Positions 52,544 through 61,950 of a DNA stretch of 64,000 nucleotides are shown here, piece after piece (position 1 is the stretch's first letter; each line of letters begins with the position of its first letter). Made by a program: the position numbers and the translations under genes. Below the pieces are notes generated by a model. It was not told the DNA's origin. It ran no database searches and worked only from the letters and a program-made list of their open reading frames with translations. The stretch covers positions 736,753 to 800,752 of the forward strand of contig NZ_JACYUD010000001.1 in assembly GCF_014841565.1 (NCBI RefSeq), given 5' to 3'. This stretch comes from Rhizobium sp. CFBP 8762 (lineage in GTDB: Bacteria > Pseudomonadota > Alphaproteobacteria > Rhizobiales > Rhizobiaceae).

Positions 52544-53593
52544 TTATGCGATGCTGCCCACGACATCCCAGTGCAGCGGGAACATCGGATCGAAGACAGT
52601 CACGGGGCCGGCTCCCGTCTCAATTTTGGCTGGAAAGACCAGTGGCTCGGCATGCTTGCGCAGCGTCACACGCGCCTCATTGGCTGGCAAGCCGTACCAG
52701 GCCGGGCCGTTCAACGAGGTGAACGCTTCCAGCCGGTCCAGCGCGTTCTCCTGCTCGAACACATGCGCGAGGCAACTTATTGTGTTGATGGAGGTGTAAA
52801 TGCCCGCGCATCCACAGCCGCACTCCTTGGCGGCATCCACATGGGGCGCGGAGTCGGTGCCCAGAAAAAAGCGGCCATCGCCGGAGATTGCTGCCGCCCG
52901 CAGCGCCAGCCGGTGTTTTTCCCGCTTGGCAACCGGAAGGCAGTAATAGTGCGGGCGCACACCGCCCACCAGAATGGCGTTGCGATTGATGATCAGGTGA
53001 TGGGTGGTGATCGACGCCGCGAGGTTTTTGGTCGATGCCTTGACATACTCCACCGCATCGCTTGTGGTCACATGTTCCATGGTGATGCGCAGCTCCGGCA
53101 CGCGGGCGCGCAGTGGGTCGAGCACGGTTTCGATGAAGACCGCCTCCCGGTCGAAGATATCGACATCGGATGCCGTCACCTCGCCGTGCATACATAGCGT
53201 CATGCCGATCTCGGCCATACGTTCCAGCACCGGCATGGCATTTTCAAAGTTGCGCACGCCGCTCTGCGAATTGGTCGTCGCGCCTGCGGGATAGAGTTTG
53301 ACCGCGCGGATCAGGCCGCTCTCAAATCCGCGCTGCACATCGTCCGGGTCCGTTGTTTCCGTCAGATACAGCGTCATCAGAGGCTCGAAGCTGTGCCCCT
53401 GCGGCAAGGCGGCGAGGATGCGCTCGCGGTAAGCTTTCGCGTCTGCCGTGGTAACGACGGGTGGCACGAGATTGGGCATGACGATGGCGCGGGCGAAGTG
53501 GCGGCTGGTATCACCAATCACGCCTTTCAGCATATCGCCATCACGCAAATGCAGGTGCCAGTCATCAGGTCTGCGGATGGTGATGTCCTGCAT
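52544..53593 (-). CDS. pyrC: Dihydroorotase
   Basis: Zinc amidohydrolase closing carbamoyl-aspartate to dihydroorotate; class II (E. coli PyrC-like) of 349 residues. Metal ligands lie in [20 protein letters not shown] and [15 protein letters not shown]; the catalytic Asp is in [13 protein letters not shown] 53593 ([11 protein letters not shown]) has GGAG eight bases upstream; GTG 53602 would lie directly on that site. First gene of pyrC-pyrE-pfkB. Confidence 0.96.
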   Translation of the reverse strand: MQDITIRRPDDWHLHLRDGDMLKGVIGDTSRHFARAIVMPNLVPPVVTTADAKAYRERILAALPQGHSFEPLMTLYLTETTDPDDVQRGFESGLIRAVKLYPAGATTNSQSGVRNFENAMPVLERMAEIGMTLCMHGEVTASDVDIFDREAVFIETVLDPLRARVPELRITMEHVTTSDAVEYVKASTKNLAASITTHHLIINRNAILVGGVRPHYYCLPVAKREKHRLALRAAAISGDGRFFLGTDSAPHVDAAKECGCGCAGIYTSINTISCLAHVFEQENALDRLEAFTSLNGPAWYGLPANEARVTLRKHAEPLVFPAKIETGAGPVTVFDPMFPLHWDVVGSIA

Positions 53594-53630
53594 GATCGGC
53601 ACTCCGGAAAACTTTGTAAACCGCGCTTCC

Positions 53631-53740
53631 CTAGAGCATTTCCAGTAAAAGTGGAAACACTTTTACGTCTGGACAATGCGTCAGAATAAAAGCTCTAGAG
53701 CAATTTCGGCGAACCCGTGTTCGCCGAAAGTGCTCTAGCA
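53631..53740 (+). repeat. Bru-RS/RIME-like palindromic repeat, copy h (complete)
   Basis: Full copy flanked by CTAG on both sides. The left module has AAAAGTGGAAACACTTTT; the second has CGAACCCGTGTTCG, one substitution from the usual core. It lies in the gap upstream of pyrC, so here it is in a promoter region rather than a gene end. Confidence 0.88.
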
Positions 53741-53772
53741 TCAAGTCGAGGACAAAAACAATGCCGATAAAA

Positions 53773-53806
53773 CAGAAAGCCCACCTGAAATCAGATGGGC
53801 TTTCTG
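53773..53806 (-). terminator. Intrinsic terminator of the DoxX gene
   Basis: Stem CAGAAAGCCCA/TGGGCTTTCTG extended past one mismatch by CTGA/TCAG. On the minus strand it is followed by TTTTAT, 20 bases past the DoxX stop. Confidence 0.85.
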
Positions 53807-53826
53807 TAACTCAAAGTCTTGGCAGC

Positions 53827-54219
53827 TTAAACGCGGCGGCGTGCGTCTACCGACAATGCGCCGGGGCCAAAAGCAGCCAGAACGAGGAAGCCACCGGCCA
53901 TGGCAAAGTTTTTCATAAAGTTGTTCATCTGGCCCTGATCGGCAAAATTGAAATGCGCAATGAAGGCTGTTGCAATGCAGAAAGCAGCCAAAACATAGGC
54001 AACCGGACGCGTGAAAGCACCCACCAGAATGGCAATGCCTCCCAGAAGCTCAACCACAACCACCAGCGCCGCTACCAGCGTGGGAACCGGCAGACCGATG
54101 CTGCCGAAATAGGCGACCGTGCCAGCAAAACCTGTGAGTTTGCCGAAGCCGGCGATAATGAAAATGATGGAAAGAAGGACACGCCCGATCAGGACGATGG
54201 TGCTCTGCTGCGATGACAT
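53827..54219 (-). CDS. DoxX family membrane protein
   Basis: Four-helix inner-membrane protein of the DoxX/YphA family, 130 residues; related proteins take part in thiol or quinone redox balance but the function here is unknown. Typical sequence: LIGRVLLSIIFIIAGFGKLTGFAGTVAYFGSIGLPVP, VVVELLGGIAILVGAFTRP and HFNFADQGQMNNFMKNFAMAGGFL. It is a single gene with its own terminator. Confidence 0.9.
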   Translation of the reverse strand: MSSQQSTIVLIGRVLLSIIFIIAGFGKLTGFAGTVAYFGSIGLPVPTLVAALVVVVELLGGIAILVGAFTRPVAYVLAAFCIATAFIAHFNFADQGQMNNFMKNFAMAGGFLVLAAFGPGALSVDARRRV

Positions 54220-54329
54220 TGATTGCTCCGTTGCGTTGAAACTGAGCTTTTTACTATCAGAAAGCCTAGGTCACTCAATAGCGCACAATGGCGACAGATT
54301 GTTCGCGAATTGTAACTCATGCCTGATCC

Positions 54330-54357
54330 AAAAAAAGCGCCCCCGAAGGAGCGCTTT
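54330..54357 (-). terminator. Intrinsic terminator of the TerC-like gene
   Basis: Stem AAAGCGC/GCGCTTT with a ten-base loop; on the minus strand it is followed by a run of T, nine bases past the stop of the gene ending at 54366. Confidence 0.85.
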
Positions 54358-54365
54358 ATCATTCA

Positions 54366-55433
54366 CTATTCCGCCGGATGGTGATGGGCGTTTGCCCTAT
54401 TGTAGCGGATCGATGACCAGAGGGAGATACCGATCAGCGTTGCGCCCCCAAGGCCGGTGATAACCTCCGGAATATGCGCCAGGGTCTGCACATACATGAT
54501 GACCGAGAGGATCAGGATGGCCCAGAATGCACCGTGTTCCAGATAGCGGTATTCTGCAAGTGTGCCCTTCTCCACCAGCATGATGGTCATGGAGCGCACA
54601 TACATGGCACCGATACCAAGGCCGATAGCGATGATGAACAGGTTCTGTGTCAATGCGAAAGCACCGATCACCCCATCGAAGGAGAAGCTGGCATCCAGCA
54701 CTTCCAGATAGATGAACGCGCCAAGACCGCCCTGGGCCGCCGCACTCATGGTTTTCTGCGAGGCATCCAGAAGACCACCGACCACTTCCACAGCCAGGAA
54801 CGTCAGCAAGCCGTAGATTGCCGAATACACGAACTGGGTGGCCGCATCCCCTTCAAGGAAGGAGGAGAACAGCAGGATCAACGCCAGAACGAAGGCAATT
54901 TCCACACCCTTGATCGTGGCGAACCGCGCCAGACGCTTTTCGATAAACGCGATCCAGTGCACATCCTTCTCAGCGTTGAAGAAGTAGGTCAGACCCACCA
55001 TCATCAGGAATGTACCGCCAAAAGCAGCGATAGGAAGATGTGCATCGTTCATGATGCGGGCATATTCTTCCGGGTTGCTGGCAGCAAGCTTGACCGCTTC
55101 AATCGGGCCGATCTTGGCAGCAATCACAACGATCAGCAGCGGGAAGATGATACGCATGCCGAACACGGCAATCAGAATACCCCAGGTCAGAAAGCGCTTC
55201 TGCCAGAGCGGCGTCATGTCTTTCAGCTTGTTGGCATTGACGATGGCATTATCGAAGGACAGCGAGATTTCCAGAACCGCAAGCACCGCGCAGATGAAGA
55301 ACACAGTCGCCATGCCGGAAATCGTGCCGGTGGACTGCCAGCCAAGCCACGCACCAAGGGCAAGGCCGATGACTGTGGAAACAATAGCCCAGGTCAGGTA
55401 GCTGAGTGTGGTTTTGCCGCCTGTCTTATTCAT
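54366..55433 (-). CDS. DUF475 / TerC-superfamily membrane protein
   Basis: Multi-pass membrane protein of the TerC superfamily (DUF475 branch), 355 residues with about nine helices. LAVLEISLSFDNAIVNANKLKDM holds the family's conserved Asp-Asn in a helix, echoed in LEVLDASFSFDGVIGAFALTQNLFIIAIGLGIGAMYVRSMTI. TerC relatives are linked to tellurite resistance and metal (manganese) export, but DUF475 function is not established. No ter operon is adjacent. About 210 bases upstream are non-coding with no recognised element. Confidence 0.85.
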   Translation of the reverse strand: MNKTGGKTTLSYLTWAIVSTVIGLALGAWLGWQSTGTISGMATVFFICAVLAVLEISLSFDNAIVNANKLKDMTPLWQKRFLTWGILIAVFGMRIIFPLLIVVIAAKIGPIEAVKLAASNPEEYARIMNDAHLPIAAFGGTFLMMVGLTYFFNAEKDVHWIAFIEKRLARFATIKGVEIAFVLALILLFSSFLEGDAATQFVYSAIYGLLTFLAVEVVGGLLDASQKTMSAAAQGGLGAFIYLEVLDASFSFDGVIGAFALTQNLFIIAIGLGIGAMYVRSMTIMLVEKGTLAEYRYLEHGAFWAILILSVIMYVQTLAHIPEVITGLGGATLIGISLWSSIRYNRANAHHHPAE

Positions 55434-55645
55434 GGACGCAACCTCCCATCATCAGGAAGGAGCAGAAGGTTGATTTTGAAGATGTGGGCACGGTCGCCCA
55501 CTCCGTTCCGGGATAAACAATTTTCATCGTATTCAATCCGCCGGCTGTTTTGCTGGCGGTACCGACATCGCGAGAGCGCCGTAAAACTCTCGCCAGAGGG
55601 GCCCGGCACCATAGTTTAGCCCCCAACAAAGAAGGCATTCCTTAC

Positions 55646-55969
55646 CTATGCTTGGGCGTGCGTTCCGTCAAGCTCAGCGCGTGCAAACCGAACCATTTCC
55701 TCACCCGCCGGAGTCAGTGCGTAGCGGGTGCGCTGAGTCCGTTCGTCGCGCGCCGTGATCAGGAGTGGCCCGTCCTCTGCACTTAAGCCTGTCAGTTCCC
55801 GCAGAACAAGCGCGTGGGCAATGCCGAGCAACCGCGAAAAACTGCGGCTGTCGCTGGCGATATCCAGATGCGCCGCCGCCACAATACCCGCACCAAGGCC
55901 GGAAAGCCCTTTCCTCGTCATACGCTCTGCGAGCCGCATCAACTGTTGCGTATCCGGGACGATCGTCAT
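55646..55969 (-). CDS. Hypothetical winged-helix-like protein coupled to the YdeP-type enzyme
   Basis: Not a family I can name. 107 residues, soluble and mostly helical (IVPDTQQLMRLAERMTRKGLSG, SRSFSRLLGIAHALVLRELTGL) with a C-terminal beta-turn-beta stretch LLITARDERTQRTRYALTPAGEEMVRFAR that looks like the wing of a MarR/PadR-like domain. Its ATG overlaps the stop of the upstream oxidoreductase by four bases (ATGA), so the two are translationally coupled. It may be a regulator or accessory protein of that enzyme. Confidence 0.7.
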   Translation of the reverse strand: MTIVPDTQQLMRLAERMTRKGLSGLGAGIVAAAHLDIASDSRSFSRLLGIAHALVLRELTGLSAEDGPLLITARDERTQRTRYALTPAGEEMVRFARAELDGTHAQA

Positions 55970-58260
55970 GGCCCTGATGAACGAAACGCGACCAGCACGG
56001 ATTTCGAGGTCGGGGTATCACTGCCCTCACCCGCACTGCCAAGTGGCACCAGTACGTTCAGTTCCGGATAGTAGCCGGCAACGCAGCCGCGTGGAATGTC
56101 ATACGGCACGAGCCGGAAATCGCGCGCGACCCGGTCCACGCCATCGCCAAACAGGCCGATAACATCGACTCGGTCGCCGGATTTGCGGCCCATCTCGGTG
56201 AGATCGGCAGGGTTGATAAACACGACCTGCCGCTCTCCGTAAACGCCGCGATACCGGTCATCCATGCCGTAGATTGTCGTGTTGTACTGATCGTGCGAGC
56301 GAAAGGTTTGCAGGACGAAAGCACCCTCCATGCCGCGCGCCTGCTGGTGCTCGGTCGCATCAGGCAGACTGCAGGCGGAAAATGTAGCGCGTTTGGCGGG
56401 CGTGTTCCACTCACGGTGGGCAGCGGTGTTGCGCAGATGAAACCCCCGCGGCACACGCACGCGGGTGTTATAGTCTTCAAACCCCGGCAGCACCCGCGCC
56501 ATGCAATCGCGGATCAGGTCGTAATCATCGGAGAAGGCAGCCCAGTTGACCTTGGCCGAGCCGACCGTGGCGGCTGCAATACCGGCGACGATGGCCACTT
56601 CCGAGCGCAACAGCGGCGAGGCCGGCTTGTTGATGCCGCCGGACCCGTGCACCATGCTCATGGAGTCCTCCACGGTGACAATCTGGGAGACTCCCTTGGA
56701 GTTCCTGTCGATTTCCGTGCGACCGAGGCAGGGCAGAATGAAACTCGTCTGCCCCGGTAAAAGATGAGAATGATTGAGCTTGGTGGCGACATTCACGGTC
56801 AGGCGTTGCCCGGACAATGCCTTGGCAATCAGCGCGCTATCGGGCGTTGCGCGGGCAAAATTGCCGCCAAGCGCAATGAAGGCCTGCGCCGATCCATCAA
56901 GCATGGCGCCAATGGCGGCCAGCACGTTGTGGCCGTTTTTGCGCGGTGGTGAAAAGCCGAATTCGCGCTCCAGCGCATCGAGCAGATCGACGGGCGGCTT
57001 TTCGTTGATGCCGACGGTGCGGTCCCCTTGCACGTTGGAGTGGCCACGCACCGGGCAAAGCCCCGCGCCGGGCCGCCCTATATTGCCGCGCAGCAGCATG
57101 AAATTGGTGATTTCGCGGATGGTATCAACCGAATGGCGATGCTGCGTAATGCCCATGGCCCATGTGCAGATTACGCTTTTCGACCGAAGGTAGATGGAAG
57201 CTGCATGTTCGATCTCACCGCGTGACAGGCCGGACTGGTCAGTGATCTCCTCCCAGCTTGTGGCCTCCACCGCAGCTCTGTATTCGGCGTGGCCGGTGGT
57301 GTGCGCCTCCAGAAAATGACGATCCAGAACCGAAGGCAAGCCTGCCGCCAGCGCGGCATCATCGGCGGCAAACACCGCTTTGCTCATGCCACGCACAGCG
57401 GCCATGTCACCGCCCAAGCGTGGCTGAAAATAATGGGTTGCTATCGCGGTCGACCCGCCGCGCAGCATTTCCAGCTTGTCCTGCGGGTCAGAGAAGCGCT
57501 CCAGCCCTTTTTCACGGATAGGGTTGAACACCACGATCTCCGCCCCGCGCTGGGCCGCGCGGCGCAGATCACCCAGCATGCGTGGGTGATTGGTGCCGGG
57601 GTTCTGACCGATGACGAAAATGGCATCGGCCTTTTCAAAATCCTCCAGAAGCACCGTGCCCTTGCCCACGCCAATGGACTGACGCAGCGCCACGCCGCTC
57701 GCCTCGTGGCACATGTTGGAGCAATCGGGAAAATTATTGGTTCCGTAGAGCCGCACAAACAACTGGTAGAGAAAGGCCGCCTCGTTGCTGGCGCGGCCCG
57801 ACGTGTAGAATTCCGCACGGTCGGGGCTGTCGAGCGCGTTCAGAACGGCCGCGATTTCGGTAAAAGCCTCATCCCAGGAGGTTGCCAGATACCGGTCGCT
57901 GGCCGCATCATAGCGCAGCGGCGTGGTCAGTCGGCCCTGCTGTTCCAGCGCATAATCGCTCCAGCCGCGCAGTTCGCTCACCGTATGCGTCAGGAAGAAG
58001 TCGGGCGTGGTGCGCTTGTCAGTTGCCTCCCAGGACACGGCCTTCACACCATTTTCGCAAAACTCGAAGGAAGACCCGTGTTCGGGATCACCCCATGCGC
58101 AGCCGGGACAATCGAACCCGTCGGGCTGGTTGGCCTTCAGCAGGGCGCGGGCACCGGTCAGCGGCGCGCCGCTTTCCAGAAGCTTCTTGCCGCAGCTTTT
58201 CAGTGCGCCCCAGCCGCCGGCGGCTGTCGACTTTTTGCCGATGAATATATCACTTGTCAT
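55966..58260 (-). CDS. FdhF/YdeP family molybdopterin oxidoreductase
   Basis: Cytoplasmic molybdopterin oxidoreductase of the formate-dehydrogenase-alpha-like YdeP group, 764 residues. The N-terminus has FDCPGCAWGDPEHGSSFEFCENG, with fewer Cys than the classic four-Cys 4Fe-4S motif. The catalytic body has FYTSGRASNEAAFLYQLFVR, NMCHEASGVALRQSIGVGKG, NPGTNHPRMLGDLRRA, WAMGITQHRHSV, GNIGRPGAGLCPVRGHSNVQGDRTVGI and the C-terminal cofactor domain FRSHDQYNTTIYGMDDRYRGVYGERQ. No FdhD, no partner subunits and no signal peptide are seen. In E. coli ydeP is linked to acid resistance; the substrate is unknown. ATG 58260 has GGGAGAG upstream. Confidence 0.9.
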   Translation of the reverse strand: MTSDIFIGKKSTAAGGWGALKSCGKKLLESGAPLTGARALLKANQPDGFDCPGCAWGDPEHGSSFEFCENGVKAVSWEATDKRTTPDFFLTHTVSELRGWSDYALEQQGRLTTPLRYDAASDRYLATSWDEAFTEIAAVLNALDSPDRAEFYTSGRASNEAAFLYQLFVRLYGTNNFPDCSNMCHEASGVALRQSIGVGKGTVLLEDFEKADAIFVIGQNPGTNHPRMLGDLRRAAQRGAEIVVFNPIREKGLERFSDPQDKLEMLRGGSTAIATHYFQPRLGGDMAAVRGMSKAVFAADDAALAAGLPSVLDRHFLEAHTTGHAEYRAAVEATSWEEITDQSGLSRGEIEHAASIYLRSKSVICTWAMGITQHRHSVDTIREITNFMLLRGNIGRPGAGLCPVRGHSNVQGDRTVGINEKPPVDLLDALEREFGFSPPRKNGHNVLAAIGAMLDGSAQAFIALGGNFARATPDSALIAKALSGQRLTVNVATKLNHSHLLPGQTSFILPCLGRTEIDRNSKGVSQIVTVEDSMSMVHGSGGINKPASPLLRSEVAIVAGIAAATVGSAKVNWAAFSDDYDLIRDCMARVLPGFEDYNTRVRVPRGFHLRNTAAHREWNTPAKRATFSACSLPDATEHQQARGMEGAFVLQTFRSHDQYNTTIYGMDDRYRGVYGERQVVFINPADLTEMGRKSGDRVDVIGLFGDGVDRVARDFRLVPYDIPRGCVAGYYPELNVLVPLGSAGEGSDTPTSKSVLVAFRSSGP

Positions 58261-58388
58261 AACGCTCTCCCTGCCAACAGGATGCCCGGGAAAGGGCAAT
58301 TTCGCAACCACTCATACGCCCGCCAAATGCTCGATTGCGACAAATAGACAGGGGCAATGCCACCTGCTATGAGCGCAAAGGTTCAAGT

Positions 58389-59357
58389 ATGTCCCAAAAA
58401 GCGTTAGAATTAACGCATTTTCCGCCAAATCGAAAGCCCGCCATGTCCGCCTCCTCATCCGTGCCCAAAACCCAGTCAGAGACCGAGACAAGTTCCAACA
58501 CGCGCCTTGGCGTCTGTCTCATGCTGCTGGGCATGATGATGTTTGCACTCAACGATACCTTGGGAAAATGGATGCTGGCGACCTATTCCGTGGGTCAGGT
58601 CATGCTGATCCGCAGTCTGGCGGCTCTGCTCGTTCTCATGCCATTTTTGATGCAATCCGGGGCCAAGACGCTGGTGCAGGTGGAAAAGCCGCGTTTGCAG
58701 GTGTTGCGGGTGCTGTTTTCAACGCTTGAGGTTTTCCTGTTCTACATCGCCGTATCCTACCTGCCGCTGGCCGATGTGATGACCTACTGGTTGGCAGCGC
58801 CGATCTATGTGGCTGCCATTTCGCCGTTTCTGTTGGGCGAAACGGTCGGTTGGCGACGCTGGACGGCGATTTTCATCGGCTTTGTTGGCGTTATCATCGC
58901 GCTGGAACCGTCCTCGGCCAGTTTTTCCATACCGGCTCTTATCTCCATCATCGGCAGCATGGCCTTTGGCTTCATGATGCTGCTTGGACGCATGTTGCGG
59001 GGAACACCGGACAAGACGCTGGTGTTCTGGCAGATCATGGGTGCGGGTGTGGTTTCGCTGGTGTTGTCCCCCATGGACTGGAAGCCGGTGAGCCTTGAAA
59101 ATCTGCTCCTGCTGGGGTTGCTGGGCGTCGTTTCCATGAGCGCACATATGCTGATCAACCGCGCCCTGAAACTGGCCGATGCGTCCGCCGTTGCACCGCT
59201 GCAATATACGCTGCTGTTCTGGGCGGTTGTGTTTGGCTGGATTGCCTTTGGCGACGTGCCACGCGCCAGCATGCTGATCGGCGCGGTCTTCATCGTCGCC
59301 TCCGGCCTGTTCATCTTCTTCCGCGAACAGCAGTTGAAGCGTCAGGGAAAGCTCTAA
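58389..59357 (+). CDS. DMT-superfamily (EamA) transporter
   Basis: Ten-helix inner-membrane transporter of the drug/metabolite superfamily with two EamA repeats, 322 residues. First repeat: LGVCLMLLGMMMFALNDTLGKWM to LLGETVGWRRWTAIFIGFVGVIIAL. Second: SIIGSMAFGFMMLLGRMLR to APLQYTLLFWAVVFGWIAFGDVPRASMLIGAVFIVASGLFIFFRE. The start ATG 58389 has AAAGG eight bases upstream; ATG 58443 would shorten the cytoplasmic N-terminus. Divergent from the YdeP-type gene. Substrate unknown. Confidence 0.9.
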   Translation: MSQKALELTHFPPNRKPAMSASSSVPKTQSETETSSNTRLGVCLMLLGMMMFALNDTLGKWMLATYSVGQVMLIRSLAALLVLMPFLMQSGAKTLVQVEKPRLQVLRVLFSTLEVFLFYIAVSYLPLADVMTYWLAAPIYVAAISPFLLGETVGWRRWTAIFIGFVGVIIALEPSSASFSIPALISIIGSMAFGFMMLLGRMLRGTPDKTLVFWQIMGAGVVSLVLSPMDWKPVSLENLLLLGLLGVVSMSAHMLINRALKLADASAVAPLQYTLLFWAVVFGWIAFGDVPRASMLIGAVFIVASGLFIFFREQQLKRQGKL

Positions 59358-59360
59358 CCA

Positions 59361-59999
59361 TCAGTCGATGACGAACGTGTAATCGGTGTAGTCGTCGATC
59401 CAGTCCTGATTGTCTTCTAGAACGGAATATTTATCATGGGCAATGGCGACAACGCGTGATTTTGCGTTGATGCCAGCCATGATCCCGGCCGGTGCATCCT
59501 CAAACACGATGCAGCGCTCCGGCGCGATGCCGAGCGCGCTTGCGCCCATCAGATACCCCTGAGGGTCTGGTTTGCCCTTCGCCACATCTTCGCTGGTGAT
59601 CAGCACATCCGGAATGGGAAGACCGGCGGCGCTCAGGCGCGCCAGCGCCAAAGGTCGTTCCGCCGAGGTCACAACCGCCCAGCGATCCCTCGGAAGAGCG
59701 CGGATCATCTCGATACTGCCGGGAATGGCGACGATACCATCCAGCATATCGGTTTCCTGCTGCTGCACCATGCGGGTTTCTTCCAGCACATCAAATCCGG
59801 GCTGGCAGAACAGCGTGATTGTATCCAGCGCGCGGCGGCCTTGCGCGGCGCGGACCACTTCTACCGGGTCCAGCGACATGCGTTCGGCCCATTTGCCCCA
59901 GACATAATTAACGACGGCACTGGAATCGACAATCGTTCCGTCCATATCGAACAGGAACGCGCCTGCCTTGATTTCAGTGCCGTTTGCAAGCCGCATCAT
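59361..59999 (-). CDS. HAD-family sugar phosphatase
   Basis: Haloacid-dehalogenase-type phosphatase (subfamily IA, beta-phosphoglucomutase/YfbT-like), 212 residues. Catalytic motif I is AFLFDMDGTIVDSS with the nucleophile and acid Asp pair, motif II WAVVTSAER, and motifs III/IV KGKPDPQGYLMGASALGI and CIVFEDAPAGIMAG. Substrate is probably a small sugar or glycerol phosphate but is not readable. ATG 59999 or 59996 follows AAAGGTGG. Convergent with the EamA gene, stops three bases apart. Confidence 0.88.
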   Translation of the reverse strand: MMRLANGTEIKAGAFLFDMDGTIVDSSAVVNYVWGKWAERMSLDPVEVVRAAQGRRALDTITLFCQPGFDVLEETRMVQQQETDMLDGIVAIPGSIEMIRALPRDRWAVVTSAERPLALARLSAAGLPIPDVLITSEDVAKGKPDPQGYLMGASALGIAPERCIVFEDAPAGIMAGINAKSRVVAIAHDKYSVLEDNQDWIDDYTDYTFVID

Positions 60000-60059
60000 A
60001 CCACCTTTATTGAAAAGACTCCGGGCTTGATAAAGCCCGAAGTCCTCCGGCACAAGGCA

Positions 60060-61058
60060 TTATCCGTTTGCCAGAACCGCATCCTTGATGGTTTTGATGT
60101 TGTTTCGCATCATATCGATATAGGTGGCTGCCGGACCGTCGGCCTTTGAGAGCGAGTCCGAGTAGAGTGTGCCGCCGACTTTCAGGTTTGTTTCGCTGGC
60201 AATCTGCTCGATCAACCGTGTGTTGGTGATGTTTTCAACGAAGATGGCAGAGGCCTTGTCTTCACGCACCTGCCGGATCAGCGCCGCCACATCGGCAGCG
60301 GACGCCTCGGCTTCAGTGGACACGCCTTCGGGTGCCAGAAATTCGATGCCATAGGCGTGTTCGAAATAGCCGAATGCATCATGCGACGTGATAATCACGC
60401 GCTTTTCCTCCGGGATTGTCGCCACTGCTGTTTTGATGTCCGCATTCAGGGCATCAAGTTTGTCAATGTAGGCCTTGGCATTGGCTTTGTAGCTGTCGCA
60501 TCCGCTGGCGTCGCTCTGGCAAAAGGCATCGGCAATGTTGGCAACATAGAGCTTGGCATTGTCCACCGATTGCCATGCATGCGGGTCAAGCGGGCCGTGG
60601 TCATGCGCGTGCCCATCGTCATGGCCGTCATCATGGCCTTCGTCATGCTTGGCTTCCTCTTTTTCACCCGCGTGCCCGTGCCCATGACCGTGCCCATGAC
60701 CGGCTTCTTCCTCGCTAAATTTGAGCGGCCTTACGCCTTTGGTCAGCTCAATCAGCGGTGCTTTCGTGGCGCTGGCCTCGACCAGACGCGGCATGAAGCC
60801 TTCGAACGTCAAGCCGTTGATGAGGATGACATCGGCGGATTTCAGCGCGCTCGCATCGGCGGGCTTTGGCTCATAGACGTGGGCGTCACCGTCCGGCCCC
60901 ACCAGATTGGTGATGGCCACCCGGTCCCCGCCCACCTGCCGGGCAAAATCTTCGATAATGGAAAAACTGGTGACGACTTTCAGGTTCTCAGCCTTCGCCA
61001 AAGCGGGAGCAAGTAGAATAGCACCCGCAATGGTTGCATTCTTGAATGCGTTGAGCAT
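60060..61058 (-). CDS. znuA: Zinc ABC transporter substrate-binding protein
   Basis: Periplasmic zinc-binding protein (cluster 9), 332 residues. Signal peptide NATIAGAILLAPALAKA is followed by ENLKVVTSFSIIEDFARQVGGDRV. Metal ligands include His in DAHVYEPKPADASALK, His in DPHAWQSVDNAKLYV and His in ITSHDAFGYFEHAYG. Between the first two lies a His/Asp/Glu-rich loop (~125-160, GHGHGHGHAGEK and EGHDDGHDDGHAHDHG) typical of zinc-type members. GGAGAG precedes ATG 61058. Last gene of znuCBA; the Zur-like box upstream of znuC supports zinc over manganese. Confidence 0.92.
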   Translation of the reverse strand: MLNAFKNATIAGAILLAPALAKAENLKVVTSFSIIEDFARQVGGDRVAITNLVGPDGDAHVYEPKPADASALKSADVILINGLTFEGFMPRLVEASATKAPLIELTKGVRPLKFSEEEAGHGHGHGHGHAGEKEEAKHDEGHDDGHDDGHAHDHGPLDPHAWQSVDNAKLYVANIADAFCQSDASGCDSYKANAKAYIDKLDALNADIKTAVATIPEEKRVIITSHDAFGYFEHAYGIEFLAPEGVSTEAEASAADVAALIRQVREDKASAIFVENITNTRLIEQIASETNLKVGGTLYSDSLSKADGPAATYIDMMRNNIKTIKDAVLANG

Positions 61059-61083
61059 GGTCTCTCCAATCCAGTATTTTGAT

Positions 61084-61950
61084 TCAGGCCGCACGGTGGC
61101 GGCGGGTCGAGATTTGCGTGGCAATGATGCCGCGACTTCCAAACACAAGCGACACGAGATACGCGACGCCGGCCGACAGGATGATCGCAGGCCCGGAGGG
61201 CAGCGATGCGTGATAGGAAAACAGCAGCCCGGATAGGCTTGACGCAATGCCAATGGCCACAGCCAGACAGCACATCGGCCAGACACGATGACACCAGAAG
61301 CGGGCGGCGGCGGCGGGCAGCATCATCAGCCCGACGGACAACAAAGTGCCGAGCGCCTGAAACCCACCAACGAGATTAAGCACCACCAGGCCCAGAAACA
61401 CGAAATGCACGACCGAGCCAAGCCCGCTGACGGACCGTAGGAATAGCGGATCCAGGCATTCGGCCACCAGAGCGCGCCAGAACACAGCCATGGACACGAG
61501 CGTGATGACGAAGATCATCGCAATCAGGATCAAAGCATCATTGTTGAGCGCCAGAACCGTGCCAAACAGCACATGCATAAGATCCACGCTGGAACCGCGC
61601 CAGGACACCAGCAGCACACCAAAGGCCAGCGAAATTAGGTAGAACGCTGCCAGCGACGCATCCTCCTTCTGCACCGTAAAGCGTGAGACCGCGCCAGCGC
61701 CGAGCGCCACGATCATACCGATCACCAGCCCGCCAATCGTCATCGGCACGATTTCCAGCCCGTAGATCAGAAAGCCAACGGCGGCACCGGGCAGGATGGC
61801 GTGCGCCATCGCATCGCCCGTCAGGCTCATGCGGCGCAACATCAGAAACACCCCGACCGGACATGCGCCGATCGACAACATGATTGCGCCCAGCGCAGCC
61901 CGCTGCATGAAGCTGAACTCTACAAAGGGAGCAAGAAAAAACGCGTACAT
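61084..61950 (-). CDS. znuB: Zinc ABC transporter permease
   Basis: ABC-3 family metal permease, 288 residues with about eight helices: FMQRAALGAIMLSIGACPVGVFLMLRRMSLTGDAMAHAILPGAAVGFL, SWRGSSVDLMHVLFGTVLALNNDAL, NLVGGFQALGTLLSVGLMMLPAAAARFW and LSAGVAYLVSLVFGSRGGI-like end. ATG 61950 overlaps the znuC stop by one base (TGATG), indicating coupled translation; a longer frame reading to 62007 lies inside znuC. Confidence 0.93.
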   Translation of the reverse strand: MYAFFLAPFVEFSFMQRAALGAIMLSIGACPVGVFLMLRRMSLTGDAMAHAILPGAAVGFLIYGLEIVPMTIGGLVIGMIVALGAGAVSRFTVQKEDASLAAFYLISLAFGVLLVSWRGSSVDLMHVLFGTVLALNNDALILIAMIFVITLVSMAVFWRALVAECLDPLFLRSVSGLGSVVHFVFLGLVVLNLVGGFQALGTLLSVGLMMLPAAAARFWCHRVWPMCCLAVAIGIASSLSGLLFSYHASLPSGPAIILSAGVAYLVSLVFGSRGIIATQISTRRHRAA

